Source of the DNA: Escarpia spicata
Lineage: Eukaryota; Annelida; Polychaeta; Sabellida; Siboglinidae
Length of the DNA stretch: 64,000 nucleotides
Direction of reading: 5' to 3'
Assembly: GCA_963995525.1 (NCBI GenBank)
Contig: OZ023205.1
Coordinates: 68,823,859-68,887,858, forward strand
Shown here one piece after another: positions 12,028 to 24,159 of the stretch; within the stretch, counting starts at the first letter, position 1, and every line of letters starts with the position of its first letter. The translations under genes were made by a program, and so were the position numbers. The notes under the pieces are model-generated. The model saw nothing but the letters and a program-made list of their open reading frames with translations, had not been told where the DNA came from and searched no databases.

Positions 12028-12185
12028 GTGATCTTGGTCCAGATCTTCTGGTGACAAAAAAGGCTGTCATTGTCCAAGAACTAAAAGAACACATCTTTAT
12101 GTCTAAGATCAACAACAATGGCATCTCAACCAAAGATAAAATATTTTTTAAAGAGCAACTGAAAGACCTAGACCTATGGCAGTGA
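12028..12185 (+). other. Possible exon feeding a minisatellite
   Basis: A TATTTTTACTTAG acceptor-like sequence ends near 12027 and is followed by an open frame reading VTKKAVIVQELKEHIFMSK and DKIFFKEQLKDLDLWQ, then a stop at 12183. The charged, helix-like composition is protein-like. The last 10 codons (EQLKDLDLWQ) are part of the unit of the 47-bp array that follows. No family is recognised and no good donor is visible. Confidence 0.25.
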
Positions 12186-12642
12186 AACCACCAGAAGTCT
12201 AGCAACTGAAAGACCTAGACCTATGGCAGTGAAACCAACAGAAGTCTAGCAACTGAAAGACCTAGACCTATGGCAGTGAAACCAACAGAAGTCTAGCAAC
12301 TGAAAGACCTAGACCTATGGCAGCCAAACCAACAGAAGTCTAGCAACTGAAAGACCTAGACCTATGGCAGCCAAACCAACAGAAGTCTAGCAACTGAAAG
12401 ACCTAGACCTATGGCAGTCAAACCAACAGAAGTCTAGCAACTGAAAGACCTAGATCTATGGCAGCCAAACCAACAGAAGTCTAGCAACTGAAAGACCTAG
12501 ATCTATGGCAGCCAAACCAACAGAAGTCTAGCAACTGAAAGACCTAGACCTATGGCAGCCAAACCAACAGAAGTCTAGCAACTGAAAGACCTAGATCTAT
12601 GGCAGCCAAACCAACAGAAGTCTAGCAACTGAAAGACCTAGA
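12155..12642. repeat. 47-bp minisatellite x10.4
   Basis: Units begin GCAACTGAAAGACCTAGACC and recur every 47 bases exactly from 12155 to 12625, with no indels. Variation is limited to GTG/GCC/GTC after GGCA, to GACC versus GATC, and a single CCA/CAA. As 47 is not a multiple of three, no frame stays open through it. Confidence 0.97.
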
Positions 12643-12644
12643 GG

Positions 12645-13700
12645 TTCCTTCAAGGTTTTCTCTATTACACCCACAGCAACTTCTGAAACAGTGATACATC
12701 ACTTTAGTAATGCAGATGAGGCCATTATTTGCGAGAACTAAGACCACCTAGCCAGACTAAGCACCACGTATATTATGTTCAGGATGAATAGACCAATAGT
12801 TCAGTATCTATACCTGCCATTTCCTACATATCTCCGACATGTATTCTATACATTTTCTTATTTCGAAATGTTTAGTTTAGCAGGAATACAGCTGTATCAT
12901 TTTAATATGCATTTGCATAAAACAACATTTTTTTCTACAAAGTACACGCAAGTATAAAATTGATAAACAAAATTATAGAGGTTAAAGAAACCATACTAAT
13001 GCTTGGCAGATTCCTGACAAAAACCAGCACGTTTCACATGATGGAAATATTTTTTACAACGAACAACACATGGTCATTTCTGGCTAGTAGATTTTGTTTC
13101 AAAGGAATGTTTTATGTCCATGATTGACTAAGAAGATTGGATTAGAAATGTTATCTATTAATTAATGAATTTTTTTTAGATAATTTATATAACTTCGTAC
13201 AGAATCTTCAGTTAAGAACAGTTAAAAAAACAAATATAGTAGGCTGTGTGTCAGAAGAAACAGACTGTGCTGAAGTGGCCAGGTGTTTAGGGATGATTTA
13301 CTAAATAAAACAAAATTGATCTTAAAATGCAAAAATTCAACTGCCGTTGCAAACTACACAATGACTAGACAACAGGCGGAGTGGAAAATAATCCCACCTT
13401 CCCTGCCTTAGGGTACAAAAAGCACCACTAATCCCCTGGTGGGAATATTTCAAACCCCAGGGATTGTGGGTGATTTACAATGGCATGTATCCAGCACCTG
13501 CCAGGGTTCATTCAGCTTGGAGGTGTAAGCCACCCAGCTGTGAGACTGGACAGCCGTAGCAGTCAGTCATCACCTCATGAAGGCTCCTAATTTTTTGCGC
13601 CATCACTCAAAATGTGAAAACAGCTTGTTACTTTGCACCAAATGTAGTTGTCACATACGGCTACTAGTAGTACATTTATCAAGCTGTGTAAACGGTTTTT
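12645..13700. other. No recognised feature
   Basis: AT-rich. A more GC-rich patch at 13375-13580, with CCCTGGTGGGAATATTTCAA, looks repeat-derived, but no second copy was found in the window. Confidence 0.4.
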
Positions 13701-13708
13701 TGCAGTCC

Positions 13709-13870
13709 ATGTGTAGAAGTTCTTCAGAATGACAGCATGACTTGTAACCAAATATATAAATATTATATATATATATATTATATATATATATATAACATAA
13801 ATACATGTTATATATATATATATATATATGGTTACGAGTCATGCTGTCATTCAGACGAACTTCTGCACAT
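13709..13870. repeat. Foldback element: 42-bp inverted arms around a (TA)n core
   Basis: The left arm at 13709-13750 and the right arm at 13829-13870 are reverse complements at 38 of 42 positions. The core of about 78 bases is almost pure TA. This is the architecture of a small foldback/MITE-type insertion or of a TA microsatellite that seeded a hairpin. No coding content is present. Confidence 0.85.
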
Positions 13871-13874
13871 ATTT

Positions 13875-16860
13875 CTCATAAATGAATATGTAGAATTATA
13901 ACTGGAATTACTGTCCAGTACATTACGTATATTATCACCAATACTGCATCTGGAAAATAAATAATGTTGATGTACAACACAAAACAAATGCCTACTTTAA
14001 AAATTAAATCGATTTTGTTTATTATCAAACACAGATGTTTTTAGATAGCCCTTTAATACTATCGCCCTTTCGAAACACAAGAAAATGTCCCTAGCTACTA
14101 TGTGCATAAACAATTAAATTAAATTAATTAATTATTTCACGAGTGACTGCAGGCTAATGACATAGAAAGTCTAAATAGATTGATTTAATGAAAAAAAGTT
14201 CAATTTTGTGTGGACTACTAATGAAGCCAATCATAGTGGCACGCAAGCTCAAGGCACATCACTGAATTCTTTACCTGTAACCAGTACGGTAAATAATTGA
14301 GAGCACTACAAAGTACACTTTGATACCGGCCTTCACACACCCCTTTATTATTCATAAACACATGCTGGATTCATCTATCACACGTAGCTCCTTGTTCACA
14401 GAACTATGTTCAACCTGGGCAGGTTCATTTTCTCCACCGGTGTGTCCAACAATCTGGAACACACTCCCCATCACTTTTGAACAAAGAATTTACTCTATTT
14501 ATATTTACAGTGGAAACAATCACTTCGTCGTAGCTACTTCCCAATATAGCTACTTTTTATTCCTGTTATAGCTACTCGTTTAGCTTGACAGTTAAACAAA
14601 TCCTATTATGGCTAGTTTTACAATTCAGCTAAACTGTGTGAACATTGGGATCCTGCAGTCGGTGATATCGAAGCACATTCAGTCACAGAAGCCATTTCAA
14701 CTCTGTCATCAAAAGGGATCATACGTGAATGCAGAATTGCAATCTGACTACATACAGACGTCAGGATGATCTGAGTAAATCCTCAATAAAAAGGCAAACT
14801 GGATCAATATTGTTCCATGTTAAACATTGTTTTTTCATCACAACTATTTCCATTTGTTCAGTCAGTCCTTTGCTGCAAAGTTTTATATACAGCGTTATCT
14901 AGATTACAATTTCTGATAATTATTAGATTACTAACAAACAGAAGACAGAAAGGAAAAATAAAATAAAATAGTATTTTAGTAATGTGCATTAATAATAAAT
15001 GTAGTCTTAATGTTCTCATTATGAAGCTAACAGCTACCTGGAGTTGAATATTGAGTAAATTTACATATCAACAATATAATTATGACTAATTTGTATACAT
15101 ACTTTCTCTGGAGAGAATACATATGATAACCAGTATTCATAATAAAGTGTATGTGATAACCACTGTCCCATGGGCTCTGCACACATAACTGTAGATGGCC
15201 CTTTGGATAATTGATCTGACACCAGTTGATACAACTGCATACAGACAACATGCTAATATTTTACAAATGAGATCTGTTACTTCTCTGGTGACTACAAGTC
15301 TGCTACAATAAAGTGTTAATCACTCAGAGTTTCCCATTCACACAGTGGTTGTGTTAATTGTTTTTTTAAAGAATATATGTTAATTATACCAAGGGTGCTG
15401 CAACTCAGTCAGACTACCTATGTCTATGTCAGGGGAAGTAAGTGTTCCCATAACAATCACAAGTCCTCATCATGCACTCACAAAATATAAACAAACATGT
15501 CTAAATACATTTACAAAGTTCCCAGCCATTCTAGCAGATAATTATGGAAGACATAACTGAACTCATTTCGAACAAGATTCTGCAATCCTTATACTTGGGG
15601 TGGATCAACATAAAAAAAAACTTTTATATTATAAATATATAATTCATTACATTTATAATTACTTCATTCATTATTAATAGCAGTTCAAACATGACATTTT
15701 TGGGAAAATATTTGATATATTTAAATATATGGTCATTTCTCACAAAATGTCAACAAACTGTGTTTAATGTTATAAACCCTTAGAGATTTATGTTCAACAT
15801 ATCCGTCTTCACGAGAGCTTTTATGGGATGTATACTTTTACTCACATGTCATGAAAACCTTTAGCACTATCATCAATAAAGGAGTCCTTTTTAGACACTA
15901 CCCAACATTCTTGACACAAAAAGAATTTGCTTTACCATGTACATGTACGATAAAAAAATTGTGAATTTGTAATTATTAATGAAATGTTTTTTGATGAATC
16001 ATAGTTACAGATCATTAAGAGTTATGATGGAAGTACAGTGTTGACATGTTTAGTATCTCTGTAGACTATATGCATGTCAATGAAGATACACCTGGAAATA
16101 AAGTATCCAAATAGACCGTTTCGTGAATATTGTATATATTAGTTAATGTGTTGAAAAAAAATACTGTGTCGGATTTTATCCCGATACTCTGGCCAATTTC
16201 CTGTGGTTGTAGAAACTTTGCAGGAGAGTTGTTTAAGAAAATGCACACGCATTATCTGTTCTCATTTTGCCCCTACCACCCTCCCCCAGAATGGAAAGAA
16301 GAGATGAATTATGATAACACTTTATTTGTTAACAAGGTACACGTGCATAACATGCATTTTGACTTAAAAACAGTAGTAACGACATAATACTAATATAACT
16401 GGAGTGACGGAATAGCTGCAACATGTATAGTAAAACATCTTAATAATATTCTATATAATTTTTGGCTAAATATGCTTTAACCTTTTCGAGTTTACCTATG
16501 TTATTTTACTTTATATATTATTGTATACCTAAGTTATTTAATTTTAATCCTAGATCATATTTTTATATTGCATTGATAATTATGTCTACTGCTGTTTTAA
16601 AGTTCCTCAGGTTCTACATGTGCAATAGGGATTCCCATTACACATCAGTTACAGCCCACTGTTTGACACAGCTTAAAATGTACATGCAACTGTCCAGGGG
16701 TCTAGCGAGTGCTGTCTATTGACACAAGCCTCTGCCAGTGACCAATTACACATTAGTCAGTTTACATCAAACAATAGCAGGCAGAGACCCTCAGTGAGGT
16801 GGGGGTGGGTCACTTGGCACTCTGCCAACCTAGTCCAGGCAGAAACAGACAAAATCTGAA
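13875..16860. other. No recognised feature
   Basis: About 3 kb of AT-rich sequence with only short frames. No transposon motif, tandem array or RNA gene was recognised. Confidence 0.4.
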
Positions 16861-16867
16861 CGTTTAG

Positions 16868-17215
16868 CTTTTTGGAAAGCCCTGAGGTGCCCTTAGAATG
16901 ATTTAATCAAACACATATTTCTTGTGTATAGTGACATTACCCTAAGAGACTTTAGAGAAATTAGAGAAAAAGTTACTGAACAGTTTTTTAAATAACAGAA
17001 AAGACAACCTCTGATCCATGCAAGACACAGACTCTGCATGTGACAGATGTTGTAGGAAAAGGTATTAGTTGAGGGAAGGAGTGTAGCCATCCAGTTGTCA
17101 ATAGAGCTGCTGGGCTGTTCTCCTGCTGTAAACAATTTAATTAGCAAATTTAGCATTTTAGGGGACCTATGGTGCCCTTAGAATTATTCAATCAAATACA
17201 TAACATATTTCTGAA
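16868..17215. repeat. Dispersed short repeat, copies 2 and 3
   Basis: At 16868-17000 the order GCTTTTTGG, CCCTTAGAATGATTTAATCA, ATTTCTTGTGTATAGTGACA, GTTACTGAACAGTTTTTTAA matches blocks of 11385-11575. At 17150-17215 a third copy keeps GGTGCCCTTAGAATTATTCA and AATCAAATACATA. All are on the same strand. Confidence 0.65.
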
Positions 17216-17309
17216 ATGGCCTACATATCAATACTCATTGACCACTTTATAACGATCCCTTGAATAACACACCAGTTTTCCTGATTTATTTAGTGTTGGG
17301 GAATTTTTG

Positions 17310-17668
17310 TGAAACCGTACGAATGCAGCATGCATATGCAGGCAAACACAGGACAAAATGTATGGGAATAACATGATTTTAAAACTATTTGCTAAGCTTA
17401 TGCTGTGTACCTTTATGGTAAAATACTTGAAATATATGCGACAACGGTATAAATTATGAAATGCTGTAATGTAACTGTGGGGAAGTTTTTGCTGAAACCG
17501 TCCGAATGACACATATTTACTGTGTATTGGAAAGATTTTAAAGATTAGTAAGATATTACACAGAAATAAAGTATATCCGCTAGGGTAAGTAGTGCCCCAA
17601 AAGGAAATACGTTAGTTTATTTATTTCTGTTTGATGACATTTTATATTGGCTGTGAAACCATATGAAT
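17310..17668 (+). repeat. Motif TGAAACCGTACGAATG in three spaced copies
   Basis: TGAAACCGTACGAATG occurs at 17310, TGAAACCGTCCGAATG at 17493 and TGAAACCATATGAATG at 17653. The first two are also preceded by GGGGAAKTTTTTG. The sequence between copies is not obviously alike, so this may be an old tandem repeat whose other parts have decayed, or a repeated binding site. Confidence 0.5.
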
Positions 17669-17957
17669 GCATGTAACCGTACGTATGCAAAACACTAACC
17701 ATGCTGTGGCATGACGCAATGATGAATACATTGCGTACAGCAAGAATCTCTGCAAACTGTAAGTCATTACAATGAGTTTCTCACTCACAGCTCTGCGAAA
17801 AACCTACTAAAGGTAGGTGAGAAGTTTTGTAATTTTGTAGATTTGAATGATGTAAATAATATTAACAAAGCAGTGTGTTGTGGATATTTATGTCAGGGAG
17901 CGGGTTATTTCTTTATAGCTCCATCAAAAGTTTGTAAGCCAATACCCTGAAGTTGCA

Positions 17958-19110
17958 ATGTCACAAGCGGTTTTCTGCCGACCACGACCACATTTCAAAC
18001 GGTTGTTAACATACACACAGATATGTCTGTGTCAGCGGCACACTAATGTGGCACTAAAGGTCCAACCTGTCAAAATCTTGCCACAATCACTCACTGTTTT
18101 GGTTAATAATAATAATGTACTTTATTTATACACTTTGGTTAATACGAGCGATGATGCCATCAAGGTCAAATTTGACACCATGAACGGAGAGAATTAAATT
18201 AAAGTACAGCACTTGGCGGTGCCAAGATGTCGAATATAAGGGAAGAATAGTAAAAAAAGTAAAGCTAATGGAGGTGAAGGCAACAAAAGAACATCAACGA
18301 AATGGCCGACTTCAGAGCTCGGTGTGATAGAGTGAAAATGCAGTATGCACAAGTGAAGTTGCTCAAGCTGTCCATGATGACTAATACGGAAGGCACTGTT
18401 CAATTGGACTATGCGGAAAGTACAAAGATGAAATAGCATCCTTCTACCATGACAAGAACCAGGTCAGAGTTCAGGCGATGGTGGTACACTATAAAGATGA
18501 TAAGGACACACTGATCACCAAATACTATGTTGGCGCATCAAGCGTAATAGCAGTCTGTACCAACCACCTTCGCATTCATAAAGTCTTTGTTGAAGGATAT
18601 CAAGGAAATCATCCCTATGCTGACGACTATTCACTTTGTCAGTGACTCATCGTCATTGGTCACAATATAAGAGTCGTTCAATCTGTGCAATTGTTGCATG
18701 TTCTGAACACATGTTCAACGGTATCAAGGCAGCATGGTCATGGCTTGAGTCTGGTCATGACAAAAGGTCATGCGACGGAGTAGAAGGCAGGTAACTACGT
18801 CAAAGCAGTAAGGTAATCACAAGCTGCAGAGAGTTCTGCGAGGGGCGACAGTTCTGTGTTAGTCCTGGAGGTCAATAAGAGAATCATCAGCAGTTGTAAG
18901 GATTAGGTGGAAGGCTGGAGTGTGCCGCCGTCTGGGGCATTATGTTAGCACATACTATAGTCCAGCCTGATGATATGGTGCACATCATGTTTCAAGTGAT
19001 GCAGATACAAGAAGGGCAGTGTGTTTCATGCCAGATGTGAAGTTAGGAGTTCCCGCATTCTTCAATGACTTCCTCAATACATACTCATCGTATGACAGGA
19101 AGTATCAAGT
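17958..19110 (+). pseudogene. Decayed copy of an uncharacterised conserved metazoan protein, possibly an RNase H-like transposase
   Basis: Several plus-strand frames, broken by stops and frameshifts, read as one protein. In order: FCRPRPHFKRLLTYTQICLC followed by QRHTNVAL (17958-18197); FRARCDRVKMQYAQVKLLKL and VQLDYAES (18302-18436); ASFYHDKNQVRVQAMVVHYK (from 18436); AFIKSLLKDIKEIIPMLTTI and HFVSDSS; then SQYKSRS, MFNGIKAAWSWLESGHDKRS and CDGVEG (about 18660-18790). From memory this resembles a dispersed, uncharacterised family seen in marine invertebrates with the pattern CLC..H.N, VDYAE, SD..SQY+.RS and W..E.GH.K..CDG. Two acidic strand-end motifs (LDYAE and FVSDS) fit a DDE/RNase H-like core, which is inference. 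No terminal inverted repeats were found. It is not functional. Confidence 0.55.
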
Positions 19111-19179
19111 TATACGAGCCCATTTATTTTATTCCCCATCAGAACCCTATTTGATGACGTTTCGTGAGAAATGAACATA

Positions 19180-19265
19180 TACATATATATATATATACAT
19201 AATATATATATATATATTATATATATATATATAATATATATATATTATATATATATTTATATGAA
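19180..19265. repeat. (TA)n tract with hairpin potential
   Basis: Almost pure TA with ATAATAT interruptions arranged symmetrically. It lies just after the decayed gene at 18-19.1 kb. Confidence 0.85.
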
Positions 19266-19269
19266 ACAT

Positions 19270-20890
19270 TCTGTATTTTTTTATTCAATAAATATTGCAT
19301 TGATCTGATGTAGGCATAGTCAATTTGCCAAAATGAAAAGCAACAAAATATTGCATGAGTCAATTTTGTTTCTTTAGTCCAATATTAATTAGGGTAGTCA
19401 TACAAAGTTAGGATTACACTGTTTAGCAACTGGCAAGAGCAAAAATGACGTTTGCGTACACAACGCCATAACAAACAGTTGCCAAAACAACAGATCCAGA
19501 GACGACAGATTAATGAAAAAGAATTGGTGTTGATAGAACCGACAGCAAAGCAAATCAACATGTGGTATGATGGCCTGTAATCAGAGTGTTAGGCACATGT
19601 CCCTGCATCCATGAGGCATCACTCATGGTGCGTCAATTATATCTCACCTGCACTGGGAAGCATTTCCTGCAATTACAGGTGGTCTCCATAAGTACATCTT
19701 ATTGCACTGCCTGTAGACCCACCACCATCCAGCTGTGATTGTTTACTACTCAGCTGTAGGTAGAGTGGCTGCAGTGTATTATCTCAGCCAAGCCTGTGGC
19801 AGGAAGCCAGTGTAGTGGCGCTCATCATTTAAGGGTCACATAACTTCAAAAGGCCACAAAAACATATAGCGGGTGGCGGTTTGATTGTCAACACATTTGT
19901 CAAAAACTAAATCTTAACAGTGGTGCCAGCTAATGAGTTAAAATGGTATTATAGCAGAGTAATACATAGATATCATGGATATCAGAACCAGGCAGCGTTG
20001 CAGGTAGCATCTTGCATCAGTTACATCGCATTACGATGCCCTTTTGTATGGTAGTTTTGTACGTCTGGGAATTTGTTGTACTATGCCGGATCTTTTCCAT
20101 ATACTGTATTCAATTCAATGTTGCAAACATGGCGATTCATGGGGGGTGGTTGAACAGATACTAAACACAATTGAACTTATGAAAGAATGTATGAGACCAC
20201 CCCTAGTGATAGCGGATTGACTTGTATATTAATGATGAACTCCTATCAACACCTCTTGTGAATCGTTTGCTGGCAGGGCATGCATACTGCTTCACTAAAG
20301 GCACAATGATGAAAACTGCAGTCTTCTGATAATAACATTTAACTAATGTTGTATTACTCACAGCAGGTGGCTGGAAATACTGTTAGCATTAAATCTATTT
20401 TATGGTTAACATAATATGAAATACTGACATGTTTATATATGAAACTGTATATGATGTGGAGACAATTAGAAATTAATTAATGTATGCAGTATTTGAGTGG
20501 ATGTAGAACTGCTGGATTCTAGTTGATAGTGTTGGTTCGAGGTTGCTTGAGTCAGTAGATTGGTGATTTGTCAGATCAACCGATCAATGCCTTCTGATAT
20601 ACTAGGCGGGTGTTTCTAAGATAACATCAAATCTGGCTTGAACACATCCTTTCATATTAAAGGATTTGGGATGAATGGTTTTTCACATCAATACACTATT
20701 CACTAAGTACATATATGCACTCATGCACTCATGCACTCGTGCACAATACCACATGTAAATGAAAATCATATGAGGAACCTTGAGCCACATTCATTAACAA
20801 GAACAACAGCCTCCAACCCCAACCGCCTCCAACCTCCTTACACTGGAAACGTCTCCATGTGACTCCATCGACAATGGTGTAGTATTGCAA
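19270..20890. other. No recognised feature
   Basis: No frames over 60 codons, no tandem arrays and no transposon motifs recognised. Confidence 0.4.
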
Positions 20891-20895
20891 AACAA

Positions 20896-21502
20896 AAACA
20901 CGACCAGGGAACGTAGCACATGTATGTGTGTGTGGATGCATGTCATCACATCCACTCCTCCTAAACACGACCAGGGAACGTAGCACATGTATGTGTGTGT
21001 GGATGCATGTCATCACATCCACTCCTCCTAAACACGACCAGGGAACGTAGCACATGTATGTGTGTGTGGATGCATGTCATCACATCCACTCCTCCTAAAC
21101 ACGACCAGGGAACGTAGCACATGTATGTGTGTGTGGATGCATGTCATCACATCCACTCCTCCTAAACACGACCAGGGAACGTAGCACATGTATGTGTGTG
21201 TGGATGCATGTCATCACATCCACTCCTCCTAAACACGACCAGGGAACGTAGCACATGTATGTGTGTGTGGATGTATGTCATCACATCCACTCCTCCTAAA
21301 CACGACCAGGGAACGTAGCACATGTATGTGTGTGTGGATGTATGTCATCACATCCACTCCTCCTAAACACGACCAGGGAACGTAGCACATGTATGTGTGT
21401 GTGGATGCATGTCATCACATCCACTCCTAAACACGACCAGGGAACGTAGCACATGTATGTGTGTGTGTGTGGATGCATGTCATCACATCCACTCCTCCTA
21501 AA
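20896..21502. repeat. 67-bp minisatellite x9
   Basis: Units begin AACACGACCAGGGAACGTAG and recur every 67 bases from about 20896. Each contains GTGTGTGTGGATG and CATCACATCCAC, which form a small hairpin (GTGGATG/CATCCAC). Two units read TGTATG for TGCATG, one lacks CCT, and the last has an expanded GT run. The minus-strand frame through it is open only because the unit lacks stops. Confidence 0.97.
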
Positions 21503-22180
21503 AGTGTCTACTCGTACATTTTATCACTTCTACGTGGTCATTTTCTATCCAGTAGGTGGTAGATATTTTCTGATGTTTTCTATGTTTAGCAACTGACGGC
21601 TCTCCATCCTGTAACTGCAGACAATTACATGTGCCACTGTATTCTATTTCTAAAGGATGTTGCACACATCGTTATGGCAGGAATTTTCAACATGGAGCTC
21701 TAAATTTCAGGAGTATTCTTCTGCATCTCTTCACACAATGAAGCTCAGACTTGCAATCAATGAATTATAAACGATACTACAAAACATTGCTATCACTGCA
21801 TTAACAAAGATAATTAAGAATAAGAATATTCACACCATGGAAACCAGCAATCTATGAATAAGCACACATATATGTCCAGATGTGTTCATTAGTCCAATTC
21901 GGCAGCTTCCTGAATTGATCTATAGGCACTGGTACAGTGGGACACATATAGGAAGGTGTTAATACTGATGAGAACAGAAAATGTAATTTTCTGAGGCTAG
22001 TGACACCTCGCACTGTGCACAGAGGGACACTACTCACCGCTGCATTCACACACCGACAATAATCAATGACTGCTACGATGCATTACCTGTAAATCCTGTT
22101 CAATGAGCATCGATTGGGCATCTAGATCCTGACCAAGGGACAGTAAGCCACTGGTTAATCCACTGACCATAACATTGATA
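21503..22180. other. No recognised feature
   Basis: Ordinary AT-rich sequence between two arrays. Confidence 0.4.
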
Positions 22181-22184
22181 AACT

Positions 22185-22738
22185 GATGTAGACACTGCAT
22201 CCACTAACTCCACAGTGCATTCACATGGGGGGTGGTCTCACTACAACTCTAAAGTGGTGATGTAGACACTGCATCCACTAACTCCACAGTGCATTCACAT
22301 TGGGGGTGGTCTCACTACAACTCTAAAGTGGTGATGTAGACACTGCATCCACTAACTCCACAGTGCATTCACATGGGGGGTGGTCTCACTACAACTCTAA
22401 AGTGGTGATGTAGACACTGCATCCACTAACTCCACAGTGCATTCACATGGGGGGGTGGTGGTCTCACTACAACTCTAAAGTGGTGATGTAGACACTGCAT
22501 CCACTAACTCCACAGTGCATTCACATGGGGGGTGGTCTCACTACAACTCTAAAGTGGTGAGTAGACACTGCATCCACTAACTCCACAGTGCATTCACATG
22601 GGGGGGGGGGTGGTCTCACTACAACTCTAAAGTGGTGATGTAGACACTGCATCCACTAACTCCACAGTGCATTCACATGGGGGGTGGTCTCACTACAACT
22701 CTAAAGTGGTGATGTAGACACTGCATCCACTAACTCTA
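22185..22738. repeat. 74-bp minisatellite x7.5
   Basis: Units begin GATGTAGACACTGCATCCAC and end ACAACTCTAAAGTGGT. The poly-G run in the middle varies from 5 to 10 bases between units, and one unit carries an extra GGT. The last unit breaks off at TAACTCTACAGTG, where the next array starts. Confidence 0.96.
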
Positions 22739-24120
22739 CAGTGACCTCAGCTGTATAGAGTTGTCACAACTCTCAGAGTGGTGTTAAACATACACTGGAG
22801 CCAGTACATCACATACAGTGGCCTGCGCTGTATAGAGTTGTCACAACTCTCAGAGTGGTGTTAAACATACACTGGAGCCAGTACATCACATACAGTGACC
22901 TGCGCTGTATAGAGTTGTCACAACTCTCAGAGTGGTGTTAAACATACACTGGAGCCAGTACATCACATACAGTGGCCTGCGCTGTATAGAGTTGTCACAA
23001 CTCTCAGAGTGGTGTTAAACATACACTGGAGCCAGTACATCACATACAGTGACCTGCGCTGTATAGAGTTGTCACAACTCTCAGAGTGGTGTTAAACATA
23101 CACTGGAGCCAGGACATCACATACAGTGACCTGCGCTGTATAGAGTTGTCACAACTCTCAGAGTGGTGTTAAACATACACTGGAGCCAGTACATCACATA
23201 CAGTGACCTGCGCTGTATAGAGTTGTCACAACTCTCAGAGTGGTGTTAAACATACACTGGAGCCAGTACATCACATACAGTGACCTGCGCTGTATAGAGT
23301 TGTCACAACTCTCAGAGTGGTGTTAAACATACACTGGAGCCAGTACATCACATACAGTGACCTGCGCTGTATAGAGTTGTCACAACTCTCAGAGTGGTGT
23401 TAAACATACACTGGAGCCAGTACATCACATACAGTGACCTGCGCTGTATAGAGTTGTCACAACTCTCAGAGTGGTGTTAAACATACACTGGAGCCAGTAC
23501 ATCACATACAGTGACCTCAGCTGTATAGAGTTGTCACAACTCTCAGGGTGGTGTTAAACATACACTAGAGCCAGTACATCACATACAGTGGCCTCAGCTG
23601 TATAGAGTTGTCACAACTCTCAGTGGTGTTAAACATACACTGGAGCCAGTACATCACATACAGTGGCCTGCGCTGTATAGAGTTGTCACAACTCTCAAAG
23701 TGGTGTTAAATATGCACTGGAGCCAGTACATCACATACAGTGGCCTGCAACATGCACTGGAGCCAGTACATCACATACAGTGGCCTGCAACATGCACTGG
23801 AGCCAGTACATCACATACAGTGGCCTGCACTGTATAGAGTTGTCACAACTCTCAGTGGTGTTAAACATGCACTGGAGCCAGTACATCACATACAGTGACC
23901 TCAGCTGTATAGAGTTGTCACAACTCTCAGTGGTGTTAAACATACACTGGAGCCAGTACATCACATACAGTGGCCTGCAACATGCACTGGAGCCAGTACA
24001 TCACATACAGTGGCCTGCGCTGTATAGAGTTGTCAACTCTCAGTGGTGTTAAACAAGCACTGGAGCCAGTACATCACATACAGTGACCTGCGCTGTATAG
24101 AATGGTCAAAACTATCAGAT
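22739..24120. repeat. 77-bp minisatellite, about 18-20 units, some truncated
   Basis: Units start CAGTGACCTGCGCTGTATAG. Each full unit has a 17-base inverted repeat, AGAGTTGTCACAACTCT, and ends ACTGGAGCCAGTACATCACA. The first few units alternate GGCC/GACC, a short-lived dimeric pattern. From about 23738 onward several units lose the middle and keep only about 35-40 bases, and indels remove AGAG. Open frames through the array are artefacts. Confidence 0.96.
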
Positions 24121-24159
24121 TAGGAGTGAGAATGACCCGGTATCTTGTCTAGTTTCTAG

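Noticed and set aside
20729..21478. Minus-strand frames over the 67-bp array
   Set aside because: The unit lacks stops in these frames and the single-base changes do not respect codons.
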